A DNA stretch of 64,000 nt, from NCBI RefSeq assembly GCF_009829325.1, contig NZ_VUOS01000005.1, positions 1-64,000 on the forward strand, read 5' to 3'. The notes beneath the pieces were generated by a model, which was not told the origin of the DNA, searched no databases, and saw nothing but the letters and a program-made list of their open reading frames with translations. Of this stretch, positions 8,787 to 18,064 are shown one piece after another; position 1 is the stretch's first letter, and each line of letters begins with the position of its first letter. The stretch comes from Nocardia sp. CY41. GTDB lineage: Bacteria > Actinomycetota > Actinomycetes > Mycobacteriales > Mycobacteriaceae. The position numbers and the translations under genes are program-made.

Positions 8787-10316
8787 ATGACCGAGGTACT
8801 CGACGACCGGGCCACCCGGCAACTCGCTGCCCGCGCCGAGGCGGTACTGCGCCGATTCGGCGCGCCGCCTGTCGAATCCGGCGACCTGTCCGCGCGCACG
8901 CCGATCACCGGCGGTCAGCTGGCCACCCTGCGGTCGACCTCGCTGCCGGAGGTCGACGCCGCGATCGGCCGGGCCGCGGCCGCCTTCCACGCCTGGCGCG
9001 GTGTGCCGGCTCCTGTCCGGGCCGGGGCGGTGCGCAGGCTGGGGCAGCTGCTCACCGAGCACAAGAGCGACCTGGCCGAGCTGGTGACGCTGGAGGCGGG
9101 CAAGATCCCCGCCGAAGCCGCGGGTGAAGTGCAGGAGATGATCGACATCTGCGAATTCGCCGTCGGTCTGTCCCGGCAGCTGTACGGCTACACCATGCCC
9201 TCCGAGCGTCCGGGCCACCGGTTGATGGAGACCTGGCATCCGCTCGGCGTGGTCGGGGTCATCTCGGCGTTCAACTTCCCGGTCGCGGTCTGGGCGTGGA
9301 ACACGGCGATCGCGCTGGTCTGCGGCGACACCGTGGTGTGGAAGCCGTCGGAGACCACGCCGCTGACGGCCGTCGCCTGCCACACGCTGCTGCGGCGTGC
9401 GGCCGCCGAGGCAGGAGCCGATCCGGAGATCCATCAACTGATCCTCGGCGCGAGCGACGTAGGCGCCCGCCTCGTCGACGACGAGCGAGTGCCGCTGGTG
9501 AGCGCGACCGGCTCGGTGCGGATGGGCCGACTGGTGGCGCCGCGGGTGGCCGAGCGGCTCGGGCGCTGCCTGCTGGAACTGGGTGGCAACAACGGCGCGA
9601 TCGTCACCGCGTCCGCCGACCTCGACCTCGCGGCGCGGGCCATCGTGTTCGCGGCGGCGGGCACGGCCGGTCAGCGGTGCACCACGCTGCGGCGGCTGAT
9701 CGTGCACCGCGACGTGGCCGGCCCGCTGCTGGACCGGCTCGAGCGGGCATACCGGCAGCTGCGCGTCGGCAATCCGTTCGACGACGGGGTGCTGGTCGGG
9801 CCGCTGATCGACGGCAAGGCGCACACCGCGATGCGTGCGGCGCTGGACAAGGCGGTCAGCGACGGCGGCGAACTGGTCTGCGGCGGTGAGCGAGTCGACG
9901 GATTCGGCGACGACGCCTACTACGTGCGGCCCGCCCTCGTGCGGATGCCGGCCCAGACCGCGGTGGTGCGGGAAGAGACCTTCGCGCCGATCCTCTACGT
10001 GCTCACCTACGACGACTTCGATCGCGCGATCATCCTGCACAACGAAGTGCCGCAAGGTCTTTCCTCCTCGATCTTCACCACCGACCAGCGCGAGGCCGAA
10101 CGATTCCTCGCCGCCGACGGATCCGACTGCGGTATCGCCAACGTCAACATCGGCACCTCCGGCGCCGAGATCGGCGGCGCCTTCGGCGGCGAGAAGCAAA
10201 CCGGCGGCGGACGCGAATCCGGCTCCGATTCCTGGAAGGCCTACATGCGCCGAGCCACCAACACCGTCAACTACTCCACCGAACTCCCCCTCGCCCAGGG
10301 CATCGAATTCGGCTGA
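8787..10316 (+). CDS. pcd: L-piperidine-6-carboxylate / aminoadipate-semialdehyde dehydrogenase
   Basis: An aldehyde dehydrogenase superfamily enzyme of 509 residues that would oxidise the lat product to L-2-aminoadipate with NAD(P)+. Visible motifs: the cofactor segment GVVGVISAFNFPVAVWAWN, the ELGGNNGAIV glutamate motif and the catalytic cysteine in AGTAGQRCTTLRRL. The ELGGNNG form and the location beside lat favour the ALDH7-like Pcd branch. ATG 8787 (protein start MTEVLDD) is preferred; the upstream extension reads through the divergent promoter region shared with the Lrp gene. In beta-lactam-producing Nocardia this pathway supplies aminoadipate, but no NRPS lies in this window, so simple lysine catabolism is the safer reading. 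Confidence 0.92.
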   Translation: MTEVLDDRATRQLAARAEAVLRRFGAPPVESGDLSARTPITGGQLATLRSTSLPEVDAAIGRAAAAFHAWRGVPAPVRAGAVRRLGQLLTEHKSDLAELVTLEAGKIPAEAAGEVQEMIDICEFAVGLSRQLYGYTMPSERPGHRLMETWHPLGVVGVISAFNFPVAVWAWNTAIALVCGDTVVWKPSETTPLTAVACHTLLRRAAAEAGADPEIHQLILGASDVGARLVDDERVPLVSATGSVRMGRLVAPRVAERLGRCLLELGGNNGAIVTASADLDLAARAIVFAAAGTAGQRCTTLRRLIVHRDVAGPLLDRLERAYRQLRVGNPFDDGVLVGPLIDGKAHTAMRAALDKAVSDGGELVCGGERVDGFGDDAYYVRPALVRMPAQTAVVREETFAPILYVLTYDDFDRAIILHNEVPQGLSSSIFTTDQREAERFLAADGSDCGIANVNIGTSGAEIGGAFGGEKQTGGGRESGSDSWKAYMRRATNTVNYSTELPLAQGIEFG

Positions 10317-10337
10317 GCCGCCGGTTCCGGTGGCGGC
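10317..10337. terminator. Possible bidirectional terminator between pcd and the DUF2511 gene
   Basis: GCCGCC and GGCGGC form 6-bp arms around a partly self-complementary centre, immediately after the pcd stop and before the convergent lipoprotein gene. There is no T tract, so this is only a weak call. Confidence 0.35.
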
Positions 10338-10368
10338 AAGATCATCCGAACAACGACACCAGTCGTCC

Positions 10369-10806
10369 CTAACCGGTGAACTTGCACAGCTGTAGCGTGC
10401 GGCTGCGCAGGGCACCGAGACTGATCTTGTCGCCCCCGGCGCCGTTCGCGCGCAGGGGTTCGATGCTCGCCAGTCCCGACTGTTCCGCTTTGTCGTTGAG
10501 CGCGTACGACTTCCCGTCCGGAGCGACGAATACCGCGAGTTCGCCCGCCCGGCATTCGATCGTGCCGTTGTCGACCGTCAAAGGCCACAGATGGCCGAGG
10601 TTCTGACTGGCCACGGCTTGGCTGTTGGACGTCGGCTCGGGCAGCGGCACCGGACTCGGATGAGCCGCGTCCTTCGCCCCCGACCCGCCGCCACACGCCG
10701 CGACCGACAGCGCGCCGCAGCAGACCATACCGATCATCAGCATCGCTCGGATCCGTGGAAGGGCTCTCCCCACCCCGGGTGGTGCCACCGCCGACACACT
10801 CACCAT
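10369..10806 (-). CDS. DUF2511 family lipoprotein
   Basis: A predicted lipoprotein of about 145 residues. ATG 10806 has a GAGGAG ribosome site 8 bases upstream. The signal [20 protein letters not shown] gives a lipobox (SVAAC). The mature part shows the DUF2511 pattern: [17 protein letters not shown], a [16 protein letters not shown] block and a final [13 protein letters not shown], with two conserved cysteines that could pair. The family's function is not known. A longer reading frame extends through the tRNA on the opposite strand and is rejected. It converges with pcd and has no operon partner. Confidence 0.8.
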   Translation of the reverse strand: MVSVSAVAPPGVGRALPRIRAMLMIGMVCCGALSVAACGGGSGAKDAAHPSPVPLPEPTSNSQAVASQNLGHLWPLTVDNGTIECRAGELAVFVAPDGKSYALNDKAEQSGLASIEPLRANGAGGDKISLGALRSRTLQLCKFTG

Positions 10807-10993
10807 CAACTCGACTCCTCGTCTCGGAATCCGCCCCGGATACTTCTTGTCACAGGATTGGACGCGGCGGCGACGCGTTCGGTTCCACTCGCGCGCAACA
10901 GATTGTCCGAGAGGGGAGATTCTCCCGCCATATGCACTCTCACCTGCACGATTCGGTACTTCGCGCCCACCTGTGTAGTGTTGTGCATACCGA

Positions 10994-11067
10994 CGCGGGG
11001 TGGAGCAGCTCGGTAGCTCGCTGGGCTCATAACCCAGAGGTCGCAGGTTCAAATCCTGTCCCCGCTA
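10994..11067 (+). tRNA. tRNA-Met(CAT), initiator type (tRNA-fMet)
   Basis: A 74-nt cloverleaf. The acceptor is CGCGGGG / CCCCGCT, the D arm GAGC...GCTC, the anticodon arm CTGGG-CTCATAA-CCCAG (anticodon CAT), the variable loop AGGTC, the T arm GCAGG-TTCAAAT-CCTGT and the discriminator A. Two initiator hallmarks are visible: three consecutive G-C pairs at the base of the anticodon stem, and an unpaired first acceptor position (C1 opposite T72). The 3' CCA is not encoded (the genome reads ACTA). A strong hairpin terminator follows within 5 bases. Confidence 0.95.
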
Positions 11068-11071
11068 CTAT

Positions 11072-11104
11072 GAACGGCCCGGAGTACAACACTCCGGGCC
11101 GTTC
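11072..11104 (+). terminator. Rho-independent-type terminator of the tRNA gene
   Basis: Perfect 14-bp arms (GAACGGCCCGGAGT and its complement) around the loop ACAAC, beginning 4 bases after the tRNA discriminator and followed by GCTTTCCTC. Position and strength make this the 3' end of the tRNA transcript. Confidence 0.85.
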
Positions 11105-11655
11105 GCTTTCCTCGGGTCGTAGCCTCGGCGTGCACAGCGCGTCGCCCCCGCAGGTGTGGTTCCGGCCGATCGGCGCTGAGAACACTCGGGCCGCCGGATC
11201 GAGCCGGGGGCGGAGTGCAGGCGAGCGGAGCCGTCGACTTCGGCTCGACGCAGGCAGACTCGTCGTGCGCCGTCGGTGACAACCGTTCCCGAACACAGGT
11301 GTGTCGCCTATCGCGACGGGCGAGTTCCTTTCATGCAATTCGCCGCAGGCTTGTCCCGTAGCTCACAGTAGAATCTTCGTCAGAATAATTCTCTCCAGCT
11401 CCGCCGCCGCTACCTTCTGCAAATCGGGGGTTAAAAGACGGTTACGTCGCCGCCGTGGATTGGTGACGCCGAAGTTGTCGTGTCACGATACTTCCGAGTC
11501 ACCCGGACTATTCATCCCGAAGTGTTATCCCGCAGGCAACCTCTCGGTTTCGTCACCGCACCCGGCTTGTCCCCTTCGGCGTGTTCGTAATGATTCGATC
11601 GCCGACGTCGGCCATCTCTGCGTGCAACGACAACAATCTGTGAGGAATGTTCCGC
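11105..11655. other. Intergenic region, no gene recognised
   Basis: About 550 bases between the tRNA terminator and the membrane-protein gene. It is visibly more AT-rich than its surroundings from about 11330 onward. It holds a short hairpin (GAGCCG...CGGCTC) near 11225-11245. No integrase, att-like repeat of the tRNA 3' end or coding signature was found; the short frames here are not convincing. It presumably carries the promoter for the gene at 11656. Confidence 0.5.
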
Positions 11656-12285
11656 GTGAGTGATTTCTGGAATGTGAGCTCGGCTCTGGCGTGTCTCAGC
11701 ATCGGTATCTCCCTGTTCGGTGTCATCGCGTATCTGGCGGGGATATTGGAAGGGGACACCCGGCCGCGCGTCGCGTCGTGGGCGGCTTGGTGCACCGCGA
11801 ACACTGTGTTCGCGATCGTGGCGTACCTCGAGGGCGGCTATCTCGCCGCGGGCATCAACGCCGCGGCGGCGGCCATGAACGCGGCGGTCATCGCCGTCGG
11901 CATGACTCGCGGCAGCAGCCTGCGACCGGAAGACAATATCGATTGGGCCTGTCTGCTCACATCGATCGCTTGTGTCCTGGTGACGGTCGGCGTGCAGGAA
12001 AAGGCATTCGGTGCGCTGTTCGCCGTCTGCGCCAATCTCATCGCCACCATCCCCACGCTCCGGCATGTGTGGTCCAAACCCCGTGAGGAAACCTGGCAAA
12101 CCTTTGCCGCGAATGCCTTCGCGAACGGTCTCGGCCTCCTCGGCGTGCTCATGGTGAGCGGGTTCGAATTCGTTTCGATCGCCGGACCGTTGATTTCCAC
12201 GGCAGGCAATGTCGCCTTGGTCACCCTGACCATCGGCCGTGCTCGATTCGCCGATGCCGCTGTCGTCCCGGTGAAAGTCGGCTGA
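11656..12285 (+). CDS. Multi-pass membrane protein of unknown function
   Basis: About 209 residues from GTG 11656, chosen because GAGGA lies 9 bases upstream; the ATG at 11647 overlaps that site. It is strongly hydrophobic, with about six or seven membrane segments (ALACLSIGISLFGVIAYLAG, AAWCTANTVFAIVAYL, AAAAAMNAAVIAVGM, LTSIACVLVTVGV, LFAVCANLIATIPTL, NGLGLLGVLMVSGF, ISTAGNVALVTLTIG). Short polar loops carry RPR and WSKPREETW. The repeated W...N...A spacing is reminiscent of PQ-loop/SemiSWEET-type carriers, but no diagnostic PQ motif is present, so no function is assigned. Single gene with a hairpin terminator after it. Confidence 0.7.
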   Translation: MSDFWNVSSALACLSIGISLFGVIAYLAGILEGDTRPRVASWAAWCTANTVFAIVAYLEGGYLAAGINAAAAAMNAAVIAVGMTRGSSLRPEDNIDWACLLTSIACVLVTVGVQEKAFGALFAVCANLIATIPTLRHVWSKPREETWQTFAANAFANGLGLLGVLMVSGFEFVSIAGPLISTAGNVALVTLTIGRARFADAAVVPVKVG

Positions 12286-12301
12286 TCGCTGTATCGTGCT
12301 G

Positions 12302-12332
12302 CGCCGAGCCCAGCGGGTGCACGGGCTCGGCG
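12302..12332 (+). terminator. Terminator hairpin after the membrane-protein gene
   Basis: 10-bp arms CGCCGAGCCC and GGGCTCGGCG separated by 11 bases, 17 bases after the stop codon. A second compound hairpin (GCGCCCGA ... TCGGGCGC with an inner CCGCC-TTT-CGGCGG) lies at 12393-12431. There is no T tract, as is common in high-GC actinobacteria. Confidence 0.6.
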
Positions 12333-12584
12333 AGCGAGGCGGACCGCCGACCAGGACACCGCCTGGCGGTCGGTGACCAACCGGGGCAGGCTGCGCCCGA
12401 TGCCCCGCCTTTCGGCGGACGGGTCGGGCGCGGCCGCGCAAGTGCGCGAGCATGCGGTCCGCTACCGCTATCCTTCGATCTCGGCGACCCGATGACCAGC
12501 CGATTCGTTTTCGCGCAACCGTTCTGTCGCGGCCGTGCCCCGCCGCGGCCGCAACGGTTTGCCCCGTACGCGAAGGAGAGAGCT

Positions 12585-14048
12585 GTGCAGCGCAGAGCGA
12601 TGCTCAAGGGGTGTGCGGCGGCGGTCGCCGTGCCGATGTTCACCGCGGGCTGCGATGTGCTGGACGGCAGCGCGCGGGCGGTGGACGAATTGGCTTTCGA
12701 TCCCGGCGCCTTCACGACGAAGACGAAGACCGTCGCCACCTTCGAGCGCGACAGAAAGGTGACCTACCGCTGCTACGAGAACGTCGTCTATGTGGCGAAG
12801 CCGGTGGACAAGGCATACCAGAGCCTGAACGTCAGCGTGCCCACCGAAATCGACGGAGCAGCCGTCGACGCGGGCAAGGCTCCGATCGTTTTCAGCAACT
12901 CCGTCGGGGGATATCTGTCGTCGGCGACGAGCCGCCCACCGGACGACGGCGGGGATCGGGCGAGGAACCGGGACCTCGCACTGACGGCGGGCTATGTCGT
13001 CGTGGAACCCGGTGCGCGCGGTCGCGACCTGGTCGCGCCGGACGGCACATATTTCGGCGTGGCGCCCGCGGCCATCGTGGATCTGAAAGCCGCGGTGCGC
13101 TATCTGCGGCACAACGCGGGCCGCGTGCCCGGAGACACCGACCGGATCGTGGCCACGGGAGTGAGCGCGGGCGGCGCGCTGTCCGCCTTGCTGGCGGTGT
13201 CCGGAGACAGCCGGATGTACGACCGATATCTCGCCGAACTCGGCGCGGCGGACGCGAGCGATGCCGTCTTCGCTGCCGCTCCCTATTGCCCTGTCACCGA
13301 TCTCGAACACGCGGACATGGCCTACGAGTGGAATTGGGGCGCCAACCCGTTGCGCTCCGGCGCACTCGACGCCGCCGCCTCGCGGGAGCTGAGCACGGCG
13401 TTCACCGACTATCAGGCGTCGCTGGCCCTGCAGGGCCGGAACGGATTCGGCCCCCTCACGGCCGGCAATTACGGCAATTATCTGGTGCGGACCTACCTCG
13501 AACCGGCCGCGACCGCGTACTTGACCGAGCTGCCGGACGCCGACCGCTCCAGCTACCTGGCGGCCAACAGCTGGATCACGTGGGCGGGCGATCGCGCGGA
13601 ATTCACCTGGCCGGATTACCTCTCGCACGTCGGCGTGCGGCAGAAGGGCGTGCCCGCCTTCGACGCTTTCGACCTGTCGGCGCCCGAGAACAACGAGTTC
13701 GGCGGGGGAACCGTCAAGGCCAGGCACTTCACCCTGTTCAGCCTGCGGCGAGCGACCGGCGACCCGGGCGCACAACTCGACAGCGACCTGCCCGAGAAGA
13801 TCAGCATGATGAACCCTATGTTCTTCCTGCGACAGCGCAATGCCGTCCGGGCGAAGCATTGGTGGATCCGCGTAGGCACCAAGGACACCGATACGGCACT
13901 GACGATCGTCGGCAATCTCGCCGCGAGCTTGGAGAATCTGGGCGACGAGGTCGACACCGCGATGTACTGGGACGCCGGGCACGGCAGCAACGAAGACCCG
14001 GAGGATTTCATCGCGTGGATCGGCAAGGTGACCGGTTACGCGGGGTGA
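12585..14048 (+). CDS. Exported tannase-like alpha/beta-hydrolase (subtype B tannase family)
   Basis: A lipid-anchored or Tat-exported esterase of about 487 residues. GTG 12585 has AAGGAG 7 bases upstream. The N-terminus (QRRAMLKGCAAAVAVPMFTA, then GC) combines a twin-arginine-like start with a lipobox (FTAGC). The hydrolase core has the nucleophile elbow GVSAGGALSALL and an acid/His region near the end (DAGHGSNEDPEDFIAWIG) that supplies the histidine. The long lid between them is typical of subtype B tannase/feruloyl-esterase proteins. Likely substrate is an ester outside the cell, possibly plant phenolic; this is inferred from family only. It converges with the oxidoreductase ending at 14316. 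Confidence 0.8.
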   Translation: MQRRAMLKGCAAAVAVPMFTAGCDVLDGSARAVDELAFDPGAFTTKTKTVATFERDRKVTYRCYENVVYVAKPVDKAYQSLNVSVPTEIDGAAVDAGKAPIVFSNSVGGYLSSATSRPPDDGGDRARNRDLALTAGYVVVEPGARGRDLVAPDGTYFGVAPAAIVDLKAAVRYLRHNAGRVPGDTDRIVATGVSAGGALSALLAVSGDSRMYDRYLAELGAADASDAVFAAAPYCPVTDLEHADMAYEWNWGANPLRSGALDAAASRELSTAFTDYQASLALQGRNGFGPLTAGNYGNYLVRTYLEPAATAYLTELPDADRSSYLAANSWITWAGDRAEFTWPDYLSHVGVRQKGVPAFDAFDLSAPENNEFGGGTVKARHFTLFSLRRATGDPGAQLDSDLPEKISMMNPMFFLRQRNAVRAKHWWIRVGTKDTDTALTIVGNLAASLENLGDEVDTAMYWDAGHGSNEDPEDFIAWIGKVTGYAG

Positions 14049-14315
14049 GGCGGCACACCGAGGCCCTGGCCGCCGGGCCCGCGCCGACCTCGGCAGCGCC
14101 GGGCGCCGACCGCCACCCGTGGCCGCGGCAGCGAGATCTTCGGCCGATGATCGGAGGACGTCCGTCGCCGCGTTCTGCGGCCGAGCAGCCGCCTTCTGCG
14201 CGGACTCCGCACCCAGCGCGGAGGGGCCGAGCTGTGCCACCTGTCAGACGAACGCACAGATCCGCCGGAATTCCTGGGAGCCTGGGCGAACGGTGGTCGG
14301 TCGGGCAGTGCGCCG

Positions 14316-17300
14316 CTAGCCGCGCGGCGGCTCGATACCGAGCTCCCGCAGGCGTTCGCGGTAGAGCGCGACATTGGCGAGCTTGATGTCTTCGTACCCG
14401 CGCACCACGTCGGCCAGTGCCGCGGCCTGCACCGCGCGGTCGTAGCCCGCCGGATCCAACACCGACGCCAGGTCCGCCACCATCGCGGTGTAGTGCGCCA
14501 GCAGTTCGCGTTCCACCCGTCGCACGTGGGCGTATCCGAAGGGGTCGAATGCGGTGCCGCGCAGACGTTTACCTCTGGCGAGCACGCGGAGGGCGAAGTG
14601 GCTGCCCGGCCGCATCCCGATCTTCTTTTTCCGGCCCATCGCGCGTAGGACCGGCGGGTGCAGCCGATAGGTGAGGTTCGCCCCCTCGGGTACCTGCGCG
14701 GCGACCTCGGCCAGGAACGCCGGATCGGTCAACCGGCGCGCCACCTCGTACTCGTCTTTGTATGCCGTGAACTTGTACAGGCCGCGCGCCACCTGCTCGC
14801 TGAACTCGGTCCGGTCGGTCACCCGCCGCTCGGCATCCCAGATACGTTGTACCGCGGCGACATAATCGCGGGCCACCGCCACGCTCTGGAAACCGATCAG
14901 TTCGACCGCACGCAGCTCGACCAGCCGCCGTACCTCTCCCGTGGCGGTGAGCCCCTCGAAAAGGTCCGCGGGCACCGCCACCGGGGCACGTCCGGGTGCG
15001 CGGCGCGTGGTCGCGGCGGCGAACTCCTCCGGTCGCGCGATCGCGACCCGCCCCCACCGGAAGGCCGCCAGATTCGCCTCCACCGCGACTCCGTTGATCC
15101 CGATGGCCTCTTCGATCGCGGTGCCGGGCAACCGCAGGCCTCCGGTCTGGTAAGCAGCTCCGACCAGCAGAAAGTTCGCGGCGGCAGTGTTGCCGAAGAG
15201 GACTTCCGCGGCGGCCAGGGCGTCGAAGGCCCGTACCGAGCGCGACACCTGCCCCAACCGCTCCAGCAGCACCGCCTCGTCGGGATAGGCCACCGATTTG
15301 TCGTAGACCATGTCGCCGGTCGGCGTCTTGCTGGTGGAGGCGACCGACACGGTCGTTGTGGCGGACCCGTAGGCCAAGTTCTTGGTGTCGGTGGCGGCCA
15401 GCAGGTCGAAGGCCAGGACGCAGTCGGCCGATGCGGGGGCCAGGCGGTTGGCGGGCTCCAGCGCGCCCGCGGCGAAACGCAGGTGCGAGACCACGGGGCC
15501 GGCCTTCTGGCTCATGCCGATCTGGTCCAGGCTCGCCACCTCGTATCCGGCTCGCAGCGCGGCGGTGGCCAGCACCTGGTTCACGGTCACGATGCCGGTG
15601 CCGCCGATGCCGGCGAGGAAGACGTTCTGCGTGGTCGTCGGTGGTTCGTGCACGAGGTCCGGCAGCCGCGGCGGCTGCTGCCGCCGGTTCGTCCCGCGCG
15701 GCTTCCGCTTCGCCGGATCGGGCAGCTCCACGGTGACGAACGAGGGGCAATCTCCGTTCAGGCAGCTGTAATCGGTGTTGCAGGAGGTCTGATCGATGCG
15801 GGTCTTGCGCCCGAACTCGGTGTCCACCGGCTGCACCGACAGGCAGTTGCTCTGCACACCGCAATCGCCGCAGCCTTCGCACACCGCCTCGTTGACGACC
15901 ACCCGGGTGCGGCGCACCGGCAGGGCGCCCCGCTTACGCTGCCGCCGCGCGTCGGCCGCACAGTGCTGGTCGTAGATCAGCACCGTGACGCCGGGGACCT
16001 CGCGCAACGCGCGCTGCGCTTCGTCGAGACGGTCCCGGTGCCACAGCAGCGTGCCGGGAGCGAGATCGCGCTTGCGGTATCGCCCCGGCTCGTCGGCGCA
16101 GACGATGATCCGCCGGACGCCCTCGACGGCGAGTTTGTGGGTGAGCATCGGCACCGTGAGCGCGCCCTCGGCGTGCTGCGCGCCGGTCATCGCGACCACG
16201 TCGTTGTGCAGCAGCTTGAACGTGATGTTCACGCCCGCGGCGACGCACGCCTGCACAGCCAGCTGGCCGGAGTGGAAATACGTTCCGTCGCCGATGTTCT
16301 GGAACAGATGCGGCACGTCGGTGAACGGCGCTTGACCGATCCACTGGGCGCCTTCGCCGCCCATCTGGGTCAGCCCGGTGACCTTGCTGTCGGCCCGGCC
16401 GGACATGGTCACCAAGGTGTGACAGCCGATGCCGCCGCCCGCCAGCGATCCTTCCGGGACGGCGGTGGAACGGTTGTGCGGACAACCGCTGCAGAAGTAG
16501 GCCGCGCGCTTGGCGGGCAGCACGGACAGCGACAGCGGCTGCGGCAGTGGACGATTCATTTCGAGGTGGCCGTCGAGTACGCGGCGTAGCGGTGCGGCGA
16601 TACGCCCGGAGGTGAGTTCGCCGTCGGCGCCGAACAGCGGGCGGCCCGCATGGTCGCGCTTGCCGAGGATCTCGGGCCCACCCGGAACGCCGTACAGGAT
16701 CTCACGGACCTGGGTCTCGACGAATGCCGTCTTGTCCTCGACGACGATCAGCCGGGTGAGCCCGGCGGCGAACTCCCGGACCCGGTCGGGTGCGAGCGGA
16801 TACGGCATGCCGATCCGCAACAGCCGGATTCCCGCGGCGTGCAACGCCTCGTCGTCCGCGCCGAGGTCGAGCAGAGCTTGGCGGACCGCGTCGAAGGTGG
16901 TCCCGGTGGCGGCGATGCCGATCGTGGCGCGAGCCGGGTGGACCTCGATCACATCCAGCTCGTTGCGTGTGCTGTAGGCGCGCACCAGCTCCCAGCGGGG
17001 ACCGTAGAGATCCGCCTCGGCGAGCAGGCTGTCGGCCGGCGCGGCCATCGGACGCTGCCGGTAACGGAAGCGGGCTCCGGCCCAGTCGATTTCGGGCACG
17101 ACGATATCGATGTCACCCACCGAACCCTCGACGGTCCAGGCGCCGTCGGCGACATCGGCGACGATCTTCAGCGCCACGAGGCAGCCCGAGGCGCGTGACA
17201 GCGCCACCCCGTGCAGGCCCATGGTGATGATCTCGCGGGCGTTGCGCGGGAACAGCACGGGAATGTTCATCGCCGCCAGCGAGCGCTCACTCACCGCGGG

Positions 17301-17789
17301 CACGGTGGAGGACTTGGCCGCCGGATCGTCGCCGACCAGCAACAGGACGCCGCCCCGCGGATTCGCGCCGTACATGTTGGCGTGCCGCAGCGCGTCGGTC
17401 GCGCGGTCCAGGCCGGGGCCCTTGCCGTACCAGACGCCGACGACGCCGTCGTGGGTCGCCGTGCCCGCGGGCAGATCCGCCTGACTGCCCCACACGGAGG
17501 TCGCGGCCAGTTCCTCGTTCAACCCCGGGACGAACGAGATGTCGTGCTCGGCCAGGACCTCCGGCATGCCGGCCAGCATCTTGTCGACGCCGCCGAGCGG
17601 ACTGCCCTGATACCCGGAGACGAACGTGCCCACCCGCAGGCCCGCGCGCAGATCACGCACATGCTGCTCGACCAGCTGGCGCGCGATCGCCTGGACGCCG
17701 GTGAGGACCACCGTCCCCGAGCCGACGCGGTAACGGTCGGCAAGGTCGTAGGGAGCTGCGATCAGATCGCGGTCGGCGAGCTCGGTCAT
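14316..17789 (-). CDS. Indolepyruvate (2-oxoacid):ferredoxin oxidoreductase, fused alpha/gamma type
   Basis: About 1157 residues from ATG 17789 (start MTELADRDLIAAP); starts at 17831 or 17879 cannot be excluded. The N-terminal thiamine-diphosphate module has VSGYQGSPLGGVDKML; a second TPP-binding part lies near ALTVPMLTHKLAVEGVRR. A ferredoxin-like centre follows (CEGCGDCGVQSNC, later CNTDYSCLNGDC). The gamma-type domain begins FLAGIGGTGIVTVNQVLATA. This single-chain architecture is the large actinobacterial and proteobacterial form, which oxidatively decarboxylates aryl or branched 2-oxoacids to acyl-CoA. It stands alone with no ferredoxin gene beside it. The substrate is not defined by sequence. 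Confidence 0.92.
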   Translation of the reverse strand: MTELADRDLIAAPYDLADRYRVGSGTVVLTGVQAIARQLVEQHVRDLRAGLRVGTFVSGYQGSPLGGVDKMLAGMPEVLAEHDISFVPGLNEELAATSVWGSQADLPAGTATHDGVVGVWYGKGPGLDRATDALRHANMYGANPRGGVLLLVGDDPAAKSSTVPAVSERSLAAMNIPVLFPRNAREIITMGLHGVALSRASGCLVALKIVADVADGAWTVEGSVGDIDIVVPEIDWAGARFRYRQRPMAAPADSLLAEADLYGPRWELVRAYSTRNELDVIEVHPARATIGIAATGTTFDAVRQALLDLGADDEALHAAGIRLLRIGMPYPLAPDRVREFAAGLTRLIVVEDKTAFVETQVREILYGVPGGPEILGKRDHAGRPLFGADGELTSGRIAAPLRRVLDGHLEMNRPLPQPLSLSVLPAKRAAYFCSGCPHNRSTAVPEGSLAGGGIGCHTLVTMSGRADSKVTGLTQMGGEGAQWIGQAPFTDVPHLFQNIGDGTYFHSGQLAVQACVAAGVNITFKLLHNDVVAMTGAQHAEGALTVPMLTHKLAVEGVRRIIVCADEPGRYRKRDLAPGTLLWHRDRLDEAQRALREVPGVTVLIYDQHCAADARRQRKRGALPVRRTRVVVNEAVCEGCGDCGVQSNCLSVQPVDTEFGRKTRIDQTSCNTDYSCLNGDCPSFVTVELPDPAKRKPRGTNRRQQPPRLPDLVHEPPTTTQNVFLAGIGGTGIVTVNQVLATAALRAGYEVASLDQIGMSQKAGPVVSHLRFAAGALEPANRLAPASADCVLAFDLLAATDTKNLAYGSATTTVSVASTSKTPTGDMVYDKSVAYPDEAVLLERLGQVSRSVRAFDALAAAEVLFGNTAAANFLLVGAAYQTGGLRLPGTAIEEAIGINGVAVEANLAAFRWGRVAIARPEEFAAATTRRAPGRAPVAVPADLFEGLTATGEVRRLVELRAVELIGFQSVAVARDYVAAVQRIWDAERRVTDRTEFSEQVARGLYKFTAYKDEYEVARRLTDPAFLAEVAAQVPEGANLTYRLHPPVLRAMGRKKKIGMRPGSHFALRVLARGKRLRGTAFDPFGYAHVRRVERELLAHYTAMVADLASVLDPAGYDRAVQAAALADVVRGYEDIKLANVALYRERLRELGIEPPRG

Positions 17790-17904
17790 CGGATCCACCC
17801 GTCCGCTCGGCGCCGGTCCGGCGCCTCGCATCGTTGAGCACTTCTTGCCGATATGGTGTCTGTGAAGATCTGAACGCACAAGCTTGACTCTTCATATTGA
17901 GCAA

Positions 17905-17937
17905 TGTGCCCAATTCTTCGCAGTGTTGGTGGGCACA
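17905..17937. promoter_or_regulatory. Inverted repeat in the divergent promoter region of the 2-oxoacid oxidoreductase
   Basis: TGTGCCCA at 17905-17912 and TGGGCACA at 17930-17937 are perfect 8-bp inverted arms with 17 bases between them, in the gap between the oxidoreductase and the lipoprotein gene. A -35-like TTGACT lies at 17884. It is a candidate regulator site; the regulator is unknown. Confidence 0.35.
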
Positions 17938-18064
17938 ACCTAAGCACAGTGCGAGGTCGATGTGATGACGCGCACAGCACAGCGTCGCCGCGTCGGCGGG
18001 CCGAGCGGGTGCCACACCGCGTTTCCTCCGCGGCACCCGCGCCCGCCTGTGTGAAGGTGGAAAG

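Noticed and set aside
8640..10415. 591-residue minus-strand frame opposite pcd
   Set aside because: Antisense shadow of a full-length aldehyde dehydrogenase with all motifs; no family features of its own.
10755..11338. Frames crossing the tRNA on both strands
   Set aside because: They read through a perfect initiator tRNA and its terminator; the apparent proteins are artefacts.
10994..12285. Integrated element at the tRNA gene
   Set aside because: No integrase, no repeat of the tRNA 3' end and ordinary genes downstream; the tRNA is intact with its own terminator.
12452..14386. 644-residue plus-strand frame overlapping the tannase-like gene
   Set aside because: Arg/Gly-rich alternative frame of the same strand; the 12585-14048 frame has the lipoprotein signal and the hydrolase motifs.
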